From positions 50,683,788 through 50,747,787 of the forward strand of contig CM066039.1 of the NCBI GenBank assembly GCA_033557465.1: DNA of 64,000 nucleotides. Direction: 5' to 3'. The stretch comes from Ichthyophis bannanicus (taxonomy: Eukaryota; Chordata; Amphibia; Gymnophiona; Ichthyophiidae). Of the stretch, positions 1 through 11,720 are shown in pieces (within the stretch, counting starts at the first letter, position 1; the number at the start of each line of letters is the position of its first letter). The position numbers and the translations under genes are program-made. The notes beneath the pieces are model-generated. The model saw nothing but the letters and a program-made list of their open reading frames with translations, was not told where the DNA came from and searched no databases.

Positions 1-1431
1 TTTATGCCCGCTCAGGAGTAGATATATATGGTATACAGAAAAAGTATGTGTGTATTGTGATACAGCGGACCCTCTTGAAGGGAGAAAAAATGTTTTAAAA
101 CCAGAAAAAGGCAGGCATAACCTGCAATATTGGGAGGATCCATCTAGGGGGTGCAGGAGAGTCGAGAGAGAGACCGAGAAACCACGCCCCTCTGGGTGGG
201 ATGCAACCCCAGCCAGCTTCTTTTTGAACAGGGGCAGGTCTGACTTAAAAAGCAAGGACCAAGGCCGAAGCAAAAGCAAGGACCAAAGCAGAAGCAGCAG
301 CCAGAGCCAGAGTACAGAAGGCAAAGAGGAAGGCCAAAGCACTGGCAAGAGCAGAAAGAAGCAGAGTCCTGAGCAGAAAGCAAAGCAGGAACTTCAACTA
401 GAATTGGTGTGGAATAAGGAACAGAGAAGAAGCCAAGAGAAGTACTGGGACCGCAAGGGAGTACCTGGCAGAAGGTCCTCACAGCAGCCGTGGAATAAAG
501 AGGTTCGTCCATTTTCAGAGGTGGGAAATGTTTGTTTGGAGAAAAGAAAACATCCTTACCACTATGGTCTGAAGGCTAAGGAAAGACCACAGGAGAGCCT
601 GAGCACTGCTGCGCTGAAACCAAACCAAGGTAGGCCTCAAGCCTTACTAGAAAGAAGGAAGAGAAGCCTCAAAGGTAAAACTCTTATTACTGATAATTAC
701 CTTCAGAAGCCTAAAGTATGGGGAAGACAGTGGGAAGAGGATTACTGTTACCCTAAACATTCTTGTAAGCAAGATTATGAAAGAAGTTTGTCTAAGAAGA
801 GAACTTTGAGTGGGAAGTCTTTTTGTGAATCTGCTTTTGAACCTCTAATCAGAGAGGGACCGTTGTACTGCAAAACTCCTGGAGACCGACGCCCAAAACT
901 AAATGCTAGGCATTGGGACATAGTGCAACAAGTATATAAGAAACCAGACTATAATTACCTGGAGGCTACAGATTCAGAGGCTTCTGAGGTTGAATCCATG
1001 CAAGTGGAATCAGTGGGGGAAGAATCCGATAATGCAATGGATTGTACATATTGTACCTCAGGGAGTGTTGAATCTATCCCCAGTTTATCAGATACCTAAG
1101 TGAAGGAAGTTTATTGTTTTGCACAATGTTCTGTGAAGATAACAGCCTTTACTTTATTGCTTGCTTATATTTTTTTTCTCTATCCTGAAGTAAGGACATT
1201 TCAGTTGTTACCATAGCCAATCCTTATGAACCGTTTTGTGCAAGAAAGGGAAATAAAGCCTTTAACTTTCCCTCCACTCTGTGCATTCGTTCTTTGAGCG
1301 TTGGTTACAAGGAAGCCACAAGGAATAACCACCCTTGACCCTTGCAGCATAGGCCAACCTCAACCCTAACCTTTCTTGTGTCCGGGCCCCTCCCGGGTCT
1401 ACTACCCCTCTACAGAGGGTGCCCCGTGACA
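1..1431 (+). mobile_element. LTR-like element, 3' portion, cut by window edge
   Basis: The left edge lies inside a repeat that ends at about 1431 with gccccGTGACA, the usual form of a vertebrate Ty3/Gypsy-type LTR end (CA-3', short terminal inverted repeat). It holds a long reading frame, an AATAAA signal near 1251 and a short tail after it, so the order looks like U3-R-U5. The plan matches the insertion at 51002-52702: a long frame ending in an acidic tail, a polyadenylation signal, then a terminus in GTNACA. The 5' end is outside the window, so a full element cannot be told from a solo LTR. The family assignment is inferred from termini and layout. Confidence 0.5.
2..1099 (+). CDS. Low-complexity basic protein encoded in LTR-like repeat, 5' end missing
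   Basis: The frame is open from base 2 to a TAA at 1097-1099, about 365 codons. It has no ATG until the last 40 codons, so the true start is upstream or joined by splicing. The protein is rich in Lys, Arg, Ser, Gln and Glu, with a run of SKDQ/SRSK-type repeats near the start, and turns acidic at the C-terminus. It ends with an ESMQ motif followed by MDCxxC. The frame at 51002-52192 ends in the same way (ESMQ, then MECxxC), so the two probably belong to one family. I do not recognise a domain. It could be the end of a retroelement accessory frame that runs into the 3' LTR. Confidence 0.45.
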   Translation, partial: LCPLRSRYIWYTEKVCVYCDTADPLEGRKNVLKPEKGRHNLQYWEDPSRGCRRVERETEKPRPSGWDATPASFFLNRGRSDLKSKDQGRSKSKDQSRSSSQSQSTEGKEEGQSTGKSRKKQSPEQKAKQELQLELVWNKEQRRSQEKYWDRKGVPGRRSSQQPWNKEVRPFSEVGNVCLEKRKHPYHYGLKAKERPQESLSTAALKPNQGRPQALLERRKRSLKGKTLITDNYLQKPKVWGRQWEEDYCYPKHSCKQDYERSLSKKRTLSGKSFCESAFEPLIREGPLYCKTPGDRRPKLNARHWDIVQQVYKKPDYNYLEATDSEASEVESMQVESVGEESDNAMDCTYCTSGSVESIPSLSDT

Positions 1432-2534
1432 GTATGCGTGAATTTTATAAACTCGATTTTCAGTGCTGCAACTTTAAGACCGGATATACGGCGTCTGAGC
1501 ACATCCGGCAATGGGCATGGCATATCCGGCTTGGCCAGATTGCTGTTTTGCGATGCAGTTTGTAATAATATTGAGCCACTAACCAGTTTTTTAATGCGGT
1601 TTAGCTATTTGGTTAGTAGCTGAATATTGCTGTGAACTACATAGCTGCCGGTCAGGGCTGGTCCAAGAGTTGGTTCAAGGTGTTGGCTCCCTAGGCAAAC
1701 CTTAAGCCTTGTGCCCCCATCTGGTTGCCAGATTCTATTGTTTGGCTTTCAATAGCCTGATCTATGCTCCCTCCAGAAGCTGCTGCCCTAGGCGACCACC
1801 TAGTTTGCCTAATGATTGGGTCATGCTGCCCGTGGTTCTGTCCACAGAATGCTCTGGCGTTATCCAGATAGTGCCGGGGTATTTAACCCACTTAGTGGGG
1901 GATATTTAGTGGCACTAAATGCCTTTGAATATGACCTCTACATGTGTACTTCTGACTTCACCCATACTCCTCCCAAACTAAGCCCTTGGGAATACCTACA
2001 TGCTGGACAGATGAAAGAACACATCTTCTTGTCATGGAATGTGCTTTCATAGAAAAAGCCTTACAAAATGACTCCCTTTATGTCAAGGCATGACTAGAGA
2101 TGGGAAGTAGAAATGTCTACCCTTTGCGTTTCCTTTTTTCTCCATTGTATAAGTGGCATTGAAAGAGATGTTTGTAGGCGTGCTATGAAATAAAGCTACT
2201 GGTATCAAGCTGCCCAACTTCACTGCCTTTATTTCTGGGAACGAGGAGGCTCCCCCCTCCCAGATTGCCCTTCTGATTAGAGGAATTCTTCTGCTACTCA
2301 GTACATAATTATGGCTGCTGTTGAATAACTTAATGCTGCAGAAGGTGCTGAGTGTTTGGATTTTAGGTGCAGAGAGAGGAGGCAAGTGATCCAGGCAGAG
2401 AGAGAGGGATGCTATTAGTATATTTATGCTCAAAGAAGGAGTCTGGGCAGAAGACTGACAAAAGGAAGCAGGGCCCAGCAGATAAGTGAAGGTGGCAAAG
2501 GAAAGGGGGATACATGAGCTCAGGAATGTCTTCA
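1432..2534. other. Unassigned repeat-like DNA
   Basis: No gene is supported. The stretch contains phrases such as 'gatatttagtggcac' and 'ccggatata' that recall the MITE family seen at 19.7, 20.0 and 26.1 kb, but no clear ends. The short frames here are not conserved-looking. Confidence 0.4.
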
Positions 2535-3495
2535 TCCAGGGATCTTTTTCACCTCACATCACAAGACTTCTCAGTGTAGTTCCTGCAGCCTTCAAAACAT
2601 GCTGTGATCACACTTCTCCTAAAAAAAAACCCCTTTACTAGTCCCTACCTGCTCTTCCAATCAGCCCATCTACCTCCTATCTTTCGCATTCCAATTACTC
2701 AAACGTGCAATTCACTGCCACCATCTTGACTTTCTTTCCTCAAAAGCCATTCTGGATCCACTGCAAGCTGGCTTTTGTCCTTTACAGTTTACCGAAAAGC
2801 CATTGCCAAAATCTTCAGTGGCCTGTTCATGGCCAAATTCAAAGTCCTCTACTTGATCCTCATCCTTCTTGATCTATCTGCTGTTTTGACACTGTTGATC
2901 ATCACCTTCACCTCAAAACCCTGTGCTTGCTTAGATTTAGGGGCTCTCTTTTGTACTGGCTTTCTTCTTATCTCTCCCATTGCACCTTTAGCATATGTTC
3001 TGGGGGATCTTCCTCTCCTGCTAATCCTGCTTTCAGTCAGTAAACCTCAGGGCTCTGTCTTGGGACCTCTTCTTTCCTCCCATGGTTTTCAGTACCATCT
3101 TTTCACTAATGGCTCTCAAATTTACCTTGCTGTACTCGAAATCTCTCCAGGAATTCTGGCCCGTATCTCAGCCTGCTGTCTGACATTGATGCCTGGGTGT
3201 CCCACCACCATCTGAAACTGAACATGGCCAAGATGGAGCTCTTCATCTTTCCCCCTAAACTATCTTGCAAGTGTTTCAAAGTTCAATGTATAATATGCCT
3301 GTTTCTCCTCCAAGTTTAGGATCCTGTTCCATGGAAAAGTTTGTTGACCCATTAATTGTACAACGTCTTGGCTCTAAGTTAAGGTGCTATATAAAAGCAG
3401 CTAAATAAATAAATAAACACCTTCCCCTTTCCTCCTTTCTCTATGTGGAGAACACTATCATCATCCCTGTTTCCTCAACTTGCAGCTTTGGATGA
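2535..3495 (+). pseudogene. L2/CR1-group LINE reverse transcriptase remnant, plus strand
   Basis: The translation in mixed frames shows eroded pieces of a non-LTR reverse transcriptase: a [19 protein letters not shown] stretch before the catalytic loop, with the YADD box replaced by FTNG, then an aspartate-poor C-terminal part. A 3' LINE tail of about 165 bp ending in (AAATA)n interrupts it at about 3253-3417. LINE coding sequence resumes at 3418-3495. Frameshifts and the lost active site mean it is dead. Confidence 0.7.
3253..3417 (+). repeat. LINE 3' tail with (AAATA)n end inside another LINE
   Basis: The phrase 'ggtgctatataaaagcagc' followed by repeated aaata is the usual 3' end of an L2-type LINE. 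The flanking coding sequence continues on both sides, so this is a short secondary insertion. Confidence 0.6.
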
Positions 3496-4450
3496 ATGCA
3501 CTTTTAGGTCAGTAGGAGAAGCATGAACTGTATGTATAAACAGATTGGGAGCCAATGAAATGACTTGAGAAGAGGAGTTACATGAGCATAACAAGACTGG
3601 GTGAAGATTAGCCATGTGGCTGATTTTTGAATGGATTAAAGGGGAGAGAGATGATTCTGGGAAAGACCAGCTAGGAGTAGATTGTAATAGCCTAGATGGG
3701 AGATGATTAGAGAATGGATAAAGGTCTTGGTAGTGTGCTCAGAAAGGAAGGAATGAATTTTGCCAGTGTTATAGAGAAAGAAATGACAAGAGTTTAGCTA
3801 TCTTGTTGGATATGTGCAGAAAAAAGAGCTAGAAGAGTCAAAGATGATCCCTAGGTTGCAAGCTGAGGAAATAGGGAGGATGACAGTGTTTTCCACAAAA
3901 AAGAGAGAAAGGAGGAAGGGGGGTGGGTTTAGGGAGAAAGATAAGGAACTCCTCTTGGCCATGTTCGGTTTCAGCAGGTGGTGGGTCGTCCAGGCAACAG
4001 CGTTAGACAAGCAGGCTGAATTACGGGCTGGGATTCCTGGCGAGATTTTTAGTGTAGCAAGGTAAATTTGAGAGTCATCAATGTAAAGATGGTACTGAAA
4101 ACCATGGGAGGAAATCAGGGAGCCAAGGAAGTGGGTATAGAGAGAGCAAAGAAGACATTGCAAGACAGAGCCCTGAGGTTTACTGACTGAAAGCAGGATA
4201 GCAGTGAAGGAGAATCCACCAGAAAATACACTAAATGTGTGAAAGGAGAGATGAGACGAAAACCAGGAAAGAGCAGAGTCCCTAAAGCCAAGCAACAACA
4301 GGATATCAAGGAGAAGGTGAGGACCAACAGTGTCAAAAGCAGCAGATAGATCTGTCCAAGCAGAAAGAGCAAAGAGGAGATCGTGAAAGAAGCTGAGATG
4401 AGGAAAACAACTGAAAGTCGGGAAGAGAAATATTTTATTGATAAAAACAA
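3496..4450 (-). pseudogene. L2/CR1-group LINE reverse transcriptase remnant, minus strand
   Basis: Read on the minus strand, 3798-4298 encodes a close relative of the plus-strand copy at 2535-3495. It has KPQGSVLQCLLCSLYTHFL, then [18 protein letters not shown], where the YADD box has become YIDD, then an NMAK motif. An upstream piece runs to about 4450 in another frame. Two related LINEs thus lie tail to tail. There are several frameshifts and no full domain. Confidence 0.7.
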
Positions 4451-5526
4451 TTACGTGAAAGAAAAACTGACAAGACAGACTCGTGTGTTTGTGCTGTGTG
4501 TTTGTTAGCCATCCATCTCCAGATCACACATCTAGCAACCCCAAACGTTCCAGGAAGTGGCCAAGTCAGTCTGCGGAGAGGGAAAAAAATCAAATGAAAT
4601 AAACTGGAATCTTCTGTGGTCTCTACCTAAGGGATGGGGGGATGTCTAACCTGACAATTGCCAAATAAACAATCCAAGCCCTCCCAGAAAACCTGCATGA
4701 AAGAAGGGTATGTGTTTTGTTAAGGAGCTCACAATTTTGGAAATGAAAGATGAGAAATGTAAAAAGCAAGGGAGGATAATCTTCCACAGATCTCTCTGCT
4801 CAGGGCATGATGAAAGGGTGAAATAAACTGCAAAGGGACCTCTGTAGGTCTCAGGGCCAGGAGCGAGCTAGGAGTTTCTTTTGCTTGCTTATCTTACAGG
4901 CTGCAGAAAGTCTTATTATGGCAGAGCAGGCCTCTGTTTTCAGGGTTTGCTTCCACAGAGGGTTTCAGCATGCAGATCTACAAAAACATGAATCAAGCAC
5001 TGATGAGAAGAGAGAGTTGATGACAGGGCTGAGATTAAAGAACTATTGTGGCCATTGAGGAGAGAGAGAGCCTCGAACAAGTGAAACCAGAGGCCTGCAT
5101 GTAGAAGGCAGCATATTTTTTTCTTTTAAAATAAACAACATCGTGGGGGTTATTTTAGAAGCCCTATTCATGCTTTGAATGTCTGAAAATGGGTATGGAA
5201 ATATCCAAAGCACAGAGATGTCCCCAGAGCCATATTAGAAGTTGGCTTTGTGGACATCCCCAAGGCAAGGATGTCAAAGTCTGAACGAGGGTGTGGAGTA
5301 GGCGTGTCCGGGTGTTCCCAGAACTTGAACCTCCTCACCCAATTTCAGAAGTGCTCTGGACATCCCAAGCCATGTTCAAGCTTATACTCACCCAAGGCAT
5401 GAATAGGCATCAGAAACATGCTCATTTTGTTAGGCAAACATCTGGAAGATGTGGAGAAAAAGGTCCACTTATGTCCCCTATATATTCCTTGCCGAGAACG
5501 AACACTGTCAGGAAGTGAGAACTCAT
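4451..5526. other. No feature recognised
   Basis: No long frame, RNA gene or clear repeat end was seen here. Confidence 0.4.
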
Positions 5527-5945
5527 TTTTTATTTACTTATTTGTTTTATTATTTACTTAACAACTTTTTTTTATACCACTGTATCTACGAGTCACGGCG
5601 GTTTACAAATAACATGGGAACAGAAATAGAAATTTACACGTAATTTAATAAGCAGATAAACAAAAGAATAACATAGCAAAAGAGGATGAGCAATGGGTAA
5701 AACAAGTGTAACTTATGACTAAAAGAGTAACAGTAGTTGAAAATTGGTGTAAGATATAACAAAAGCAAAGGTATCGGTTATGTGAGTTGATCAGTGGTAA
5801 AGGTCTTACTCAAGAACATGAATGGTAAGATTGGTTAGTCCGTAGGGGTGTACATATGGAGTTGTGCTGTTAGGTGTCGGAACCAAATTGTTCAATAAAT
5901 AGGTGAGTTTTCAGCCTACAGCAGAACTTGTTTATGATATTTAAT
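5527..5945 (-). repeat. L2-type LINE 3' end, minus strand
   Basis: The left end has T-rich TTTA-type repeats, as expected for the reverse complement of a LINE tail, followed by 'ataccactgtatctacgag' and 'cggcggtttacaaat', the usual LINE 3'-UTR phrase. At the right end the minus strand encodes a short RLKTHLF-type motif, the final coding block of L2/CR1 LINEs. Confidence 0.65.
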
Positions 5946-7294
5946 GATCATGGGCCCAATTTTCATTTGGGCAGGCTATGCACCACGTTGGCGCATAGCC
6001 TGTCCGCTGATTCCCTTAAGCTGGATTTTCACTTCTGCGGCAACAGAAGTAAAATCTGGGTTTAGCTGGATGTGCTGGCAGTCGCCAAGGCTAAATTGGT
6101 AGCAGTTAGGGACTTATCTGGGCATGTTAGGGACTTCTCCATGATTTTCGAAAGGCACTACCTGTGTAGGTGCCTTTGGAAAATCCCGGATAAGGCATTT
6201 ATATGGGTAACTAGAGCAGTTACCCATGTAGATGTCTTCAAAAATGCCACCGCGTATGTCCAGTGGGAGGGAATCATGTTTCCATTTTGCCACACCATTG
6301 AACATCTGCTTATGCTAGCTTGCATGAGATGGACATTCTTGCCTCACTCTTTCCTAAGGGGAATGTATATGGGGCCACCAACATGGACATCCACGTCAAT
6401 GACATCTATGTTACTAAAACTGGGTGGAGACATAGACATCCCTAGCATTTCTCAGCCCTGGGCATCCCCAATTTGATTCAATCGTCCTTTTTAAAATGCC
6501 ACTTCATGTATGTGGCTCCTTAGATGTTAAACTTCTCTTGTCTTCCACTTTTTCTCCCTTTCACTCCAACTCTCCTTTCCTCTTCTTCTTTGTTCATCTC
6601 TTTCCCTCTTTCTTATTTTCCCCTCTATTTCTATTTAACTTCTCTATCTTCCTTCTCCCTTTATAAAAAGAACAACCTGAAGACTCAAATTATATTCCTG
6701 CCCTGTCTTAGCTGGATTTGCTGTGCGGTAAATGTAGGAGGCTTGCCCAGCATCTTCCTCGCACAGGGCAGACAGTTACCACATGGGCCCGCATTTCATG
6801 CCTTGGTGTTATCTGTTGAGGCATATAACACAGCCTCCAGTGCCAAAAATGCAAAAAAAACCTAATCCTGCAGCCATGGCCATGATTAGACCCAATCCCC
6901 CTCCTGATCTGCTCTGCCCCCACCAAGACAACCCCTGTCATTATCCAGTCCCCATCCAGGACAACCCCTTCCCCATCAACCCTGACTGCCCCATTAAACA
7001 ATCTCCTTCTTCATCAGCACCTAACTCCCCCCAGCAGTACTCCATGTCCTGTAGAGAACACCCCCTCCAACAAGTCCTAACTCCCCAATCTGATCATCCC
7101 CCAGGATCATTCCCCAACAAGGAACACCCCACAATAATCATAGCCCATTGGATCTTCCCTCCCAAGTTCGTCCCTCCAAAAGGACCACATCATAGCTCTC
7201 CCCCATCCCCAACTTACCCAGGGGTATCCCTGTGGGCAAAATCTTCTCTAGGTGCCTTTCTGCACTTCAGTAAACATACCTCCTGGTGACATAC
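5946..7294. other. No gene recognised
   Basis: Mostly unassigned sequence, with pyrimidine-rich DNA at 6530-6660 and C-rich DNA at 6880-7230. The short frames look like chance products of the skewed composition. Confidence 0.4.
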
Positions 7295-7451
7295 AGCTAG
7301 AGTTACTAATGTGTACTATCGTGCATCACCCTTACCTACTGCCATTAATGGAATTAGGTCCCATTGAATAAATGGGACCTGTAGTAAAATAATGAGCATT
7401 AATGGTGTTAGCAGGTATTAATGGTAGTAGCACACATTAGTGACTCTAGCT
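7295..7451. repeat. Palindromic MITE-like element
   Basis: The ends are inverted copies: agctagagttactaatgtgt on the left and its near reverse complement on the right ('cacacattagtgactctagc'). The inner halves also pair around 'aggtcccattgaataaatgg'. The whole 157 bp can fold back. No clear target duplication was found. Confidence 0.6.
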
Positions 7452-7610
7452 GATAGAGTTTCCAAAAAGGTATTGACTATTCAATCAGAAGAAGATTAGA
7501 ACTTGTTGTTTGATTCTTTCCTAAACTCTATGTTACTTCATTGGAAATGATAGACCTACTTGAGGAAAGCTTTGCACAATGGAAGAAGAGCATAAGTTTG
7601 TTGAATGGTC

Positions 7611-7750
7611 AATTCCTTATCATTCCTCCAGTTCAGTCCTCCACCTCTGGGTAGTGTACCTCCTCCTGCAGCATGGAGACTGGGCATGTCAGAATCGTGA
7701 CCTCACTGGATGTACTCCGCTGGCTTCTCCTATCAGCCCCAGTATGTCCA
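7611..7750 (+). repeat. DIRS left inverted terminal repeat
   Basis: The segment from 'cctccagttcagtcctccac' to 'cttctcctatcagccccag' is the near-perfect reverse complement of 19436-19556. A shorter part (7613-7650) also matches the reverse complement of about 18584-18622. Repeats of this kind serve DIRS replication through a circular intermediate. Confidence 0.8.
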
Positions 7751-8559
7751 GTCTCCATGCCGCAGGAGGACGTAGTGAGCCTAGGTGCTGGGCTCACTAG
7801 AGGAAAAGATAAGGAGCATTTAGTGACATAGATAGGTTTAAAATTCCCTTTTTTGCTATATAATCTAATTTATTTTAATTTGGCTCTTAGGAGAGATCAT
7901 TAAAGTATTTACAGAAAAAAAAGGGTTGGAGGTCAGGGGGATCGAACTTGCTTGTCATCGTTATCCTTCCCCTCTCAGGCCTTTCCGGTCATCTGTGCTG
8001 CTCTCCCCTCCTGGTTTGGACAGAGGGGAGTTGTGCAGTGGAACGAAGTCCTGCCTTTCAGCGGCGGTGTTCCCCCGTGTTTTTTGACGGCAGGCTCAGC
8101 TGGTGCAGGAATGCCCTCTCGGTGGTAGCTGCTCTGAACTCCCTCAGAGCAGCACCACAGATCACAGGGCTGCCGTCCAGAGCAGCGAAGAACTCTGTGG
8201 GGGCAGTTACAGGCCCGAAGCGGGGTAAGTGCTCCAACGGATATCTGGAGATTGGGAAGACTTTCAGGCCCTAATCGTGTGCGTTTTGGGCGGTAAAGCA
8301 GGCCCTGCTGAATCGCAGGCCATTCTTCCCGCGCTTTTCAGGGCACGAGACAGATGCAACTTTTTTTCCCTCTAGATTGCCTCAGGTGGTGGAAATTAGC
8401 CCGATTCAGTTGTGGGGATATTTTCATTTAATATAATCTACTTTAATTCAATCTTCTTGTGCCCTAAAAAAAAAAAAAGAAATCATTTGTTTTTAAACGC
8501 GGTAGAGAAGGGCTTCCTTCATTTATTTTGGAGGGTATCTCTTCTCTCCAGGGAAATAT

Positions 8560-9940
8560 TGAATTTATATACAGCTAATGCCATCACGTCCACAGGTTTG
8601 GTGTGCAGCGCACGCAGGGGCGGGGTTTCGGTTGCCAGAATCTGCCAGGGCTGCGCAGTGGCTTTATCCGCCATGTAGCAAGAAATTTAGGATAAGACGG
8701 GTGAGGGGTCTCAGAGTCCGTCTGCGATTTGGGAAGGTGAGTCCCCTTTGTAAGTCCTGTCTGTGTCTTCTATGGAAGGCCAAGCGGGGTCAACTAGTTT
8801 GGTTGCTCCGACAGCGCCTGGGGTGACACTTGGAAATTTTTCTCCGGATTTTGCTCTGATAATGCACCAAGCGTATTGCTTGCGACAGAAGGGTGCCGTG
8901 GCAGATCCGTCGCCGCTTGGGGCTACGGTAGAGCAATCAGGCTCAGAAAAGATTGCAAGTAGTGTGGTGAGACCACTTAAGAGAGTTTGTTCTCTCGAGG
9001 ATCAGCCTTTAGGTTCAGCTTGGTCGGAGGCAGAAGACTTAGATTTAGAGCCAGAAGCAGGATTGGAAGGTGAAATTCCATAGCCTGAGGATCAGGCAAG
9101 AATTATAAGGGTTTTTCGGAAGGAAGAGCTTACCGCGCTCATTACAGAGTCCCTTCAAGCACTTAATCTGTCTTCGGTTCTGACTTCGGAGGATGAGAGG
9201 ATGGAGGACCCTCTCATTCGGGCTGTATGGCAAACTCAAGCGGTGTTTCCGGTGCACAGAGTAATGGACCGGATGATTCAAGATGAATGGGATTTACCAG
9301 AAGCCGGGTTGTGAGGCGTTAGGGCTATGAATAGGCTCTATCCTTTGGTGGATAAAGAAAAGAAGTTTTGTTCGCCGCATATAGATACTGCGGTGTCAGC
9401 GGTTACAAAAAAAAAAAAAACGACCATCCCGGTTGAGAGCAGTGCGGCCTTGAAAGATGTACAAGATAGAAAGGTGGATGGCTTACTGAAGCAAGCTTTT
9501 GAGGTTAATGCTCTCTTATTGCAAGCCCCCATTTCGGGACCTGGGTAGCGAGAGCTTCTCTTAGGTGGTCACAGCGCTTGCAGCAGCCAGCTCAGCAGCC
9601 GCAAGAGCGTTTACTGGATGTGACACGGCTGGATTCGGGATCGGCTTGTCTAGCGGATGTCCACTATGATTGGAGCAGAGCTTTAGCAAATAGCATGGCT
9701 TCCTTGGCAGCTGCACAACGTTTCTGTGGCTAAGAAACTGGGCGGTGGATGGTTCCTCCAAGTGGCGTCTTAGTAAACCTCTGTTTAAAGGAAAGTGGTT
9801 GTTTGGTGAGGATCTTGACAAGTTGGTCAAGGATTTGGGGGAGTTTGAAAGGAGGCAGGTTTCCGGAGGATAAGCCTAAGCAAAGTAGGCCGCTTCCAGC
9901 CTCGCGAGGTCACTATAGAGACTTCAGGCATTTTTGAACC
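8560..9940 (+). pseudogene. DIRS gag-like region
   Basis: Broken frames at 8763-9083, about 9084-9314 and 9327-9548 read in order as a DIRS-type gag. The clearest block is in 9327-9548: RLYPLVDKEKKFCSPHIDTA, then TTIPVESSAALKDVQDRKVD. Stops separate the blocks, and an A-run near 9410-9420 has probably slipped. The identity rests on block order and on position upstream of the RT; gag is poorly conserved. Confidence 0.65.
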
Positions 9941-9946
9941 TCTCAG

Positions 9947-11520
9947 TTGGGAGTTTTTCCAGAAAGGAAGATGGGCCTCGCGAGGTCAAGGGTAGAGGGT
10001 TGGCAACTCCCTTCTCTGCGACAGTTAGAAAACCACAATGAAGCGAGGCGTGCCCAGGTAGGAAATCAGCAGGTAGGAGGTCGCCTTCGAGAGTTTCTTC
10101 CTGCCTGGGTCCAGATAACGTCCGACCAGTGGGTGTTGGAGGTGATACGCAAAGGATATGCCCTCGAATTTTCTCGTCTGGTACTAGAGTCATTTGTGCT
10201 TTCTCCTTGCAAAGGGCAGCAGAGAACGCTTGTGGTTCATCAGACATTGGATCATCTTTTGCAGTTGGGAGCTGTGGTACCAGTTCCGCAGGAGCTCTGT
10301 GGCGTCGGTCGTGTCTCCATTTATTTCATAGTACCAAAGAACTATGGGTCTTTTTGCCCTATCCTGGATCTCAAGGGCGTAAACCGCTGCCTACGAGTTC
10401 CTCATTTTCGAATGGAAACATTGCGGTCGGTAGTAGTGGCGGTTCAACAAAGGGAATTCTTGACATCCCTCGATCTTACCGAGGCATATTTGCACATCCC
10501 TATCAGATGTTTCTGAGATTCGTGCTTCCGTGGGGGCACTTTCAGTTTCAAGCATTACCCTTCGGTCTTGCAACAGCACCGCGCACCTTCTCCAAAATTA
10601 TGGTGGTGGTGGTGGTGGCGGTGGCATTGAGAACAGAGGGAATATTAGTTCACTCTTATCTCGACGATTGGTTGATTCGGGCGAAATCCAGGGTCAAGAG
10701 TGTTCAGGTTACAAGCCGAGGGTTGCAGTTCCTTCAGAGTCTTGGCTGGGTGTTCAATGCGACCAAAAGTCATTTGGTGTCATCTCAGGTACTGGAGTAC
10801 TTGGGAGTGCAATTTGATACTCGAGTGGGAGCAGTGTTTCTGCCGGATTGGAGGGAGCAAGCTCTTTGGCATATAGTATGCAAGTTTCTAGCAACGCCAG
10901 CTCTGTCGGCCTGGAACTATCTTCACTTAATAGGGACTATGGCGGCGACCCTGGAGGTAGTACTGTGGGCCAGAGCGCACATGCATCCCTTGCAGAAGTT
11001 GTTGCTATGGCGGTGGTCATACCAGAACGATCCTCTGGACAGACATCTTCCCTGTTCCCTCCGAGTCAAGCAGTCCCTTCAGTGGTGGCTTTGCCCGGCA
11101 AATTTGGCGGCAGGCATGCCACTGGAACAGCCACAATGGCTTCCGGTCTTGACGGATGCAAGTCTCGCAGGTTGGGGAGCTCATTGCAGGGATCTCTTCG
11201 CTCAAGGAAGGTGGAACGAGCAGGAGGCCAAATGGTCCATCAGCCACCTGGAGCTGTGGGCGGTGGCTCTCACACTTCAGGCGTTCGAAACCTCGGTGCG
11301 AGATTGAGCGGTACAAGTGCTGTCGGACAACGCCGCCACGGTGCCTTACCTCAATCATCAGGGGGGCATGAGAAGTGTGGCCATGGAAAAAGAGGCAGGT
11401 GCTCTGTTTGCCTGGGTGGAGCCATGGCTGCAGGCGACCTCGAAGGCACACATTGCGGGAACGGACAATGTGATGGCAGACTTTCTCAGCTGAGTCCAAG
11501 TAGATGCCAGAGAAGGGAAG
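9947..11520 (+). pseudogene. DIRS reverse transcriptase/RNase H
   Basis: The first part (9947-10516) has a PILDLKGVNRCL block and the LTSLDLTEAYLHIPI block of RT palm motif A. A frameshift near 10490 moves the reading to 10129-11307, where HFQFQALPFGLATAPRTFSK and the active-site HSYLDDWL (YLDD) follow. RNase H comes next: PVLTDASLAGWGAHC with its first aspartate, SHLELWAVALTLQAF with its glutamate, and, after another break at 11307, LSDNAATVPYLNHQGG with its second aspartate. A (GTG)n expansion at about 10601-10625 adds a run of valines between motifs A and C. The gene is dead but only modestly eroded. Confidence 0.85.
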
Positions 11521-11599
11521 CTTCATCCAGAAGTGTTTGCTCAGATAGTCTTCAGATGGGGTTCTCCGATAATTATATACAGATTATATACAGATGGGG

Positions 11600-11720
11600 T
11601 TCTCCGATATTATATACAGCTAATGCTGTCACATCCACAGGGTTTGGTGTGTGGCGCACACAGGGGTGCGGTTCCAGTTTCCGGGAGCTTCCGGGGCTGC
11701 GCAGTGGCTTCAACCACCAC
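11600..11720 (+). repeat. Second copy of a DIRS leader segment
   Basis: 'atatacagctaatgctgtca' through 'ggggctgcgcagtggcttc' resembles 8572-8668, upstream of gag, at roughly 80-85% by eye. A short tandem 'cagatggggttctccgat' lies just before it (11554-11608). A piece of the leader has been copied to a point after the RNase H region. Confidence 0.6.
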
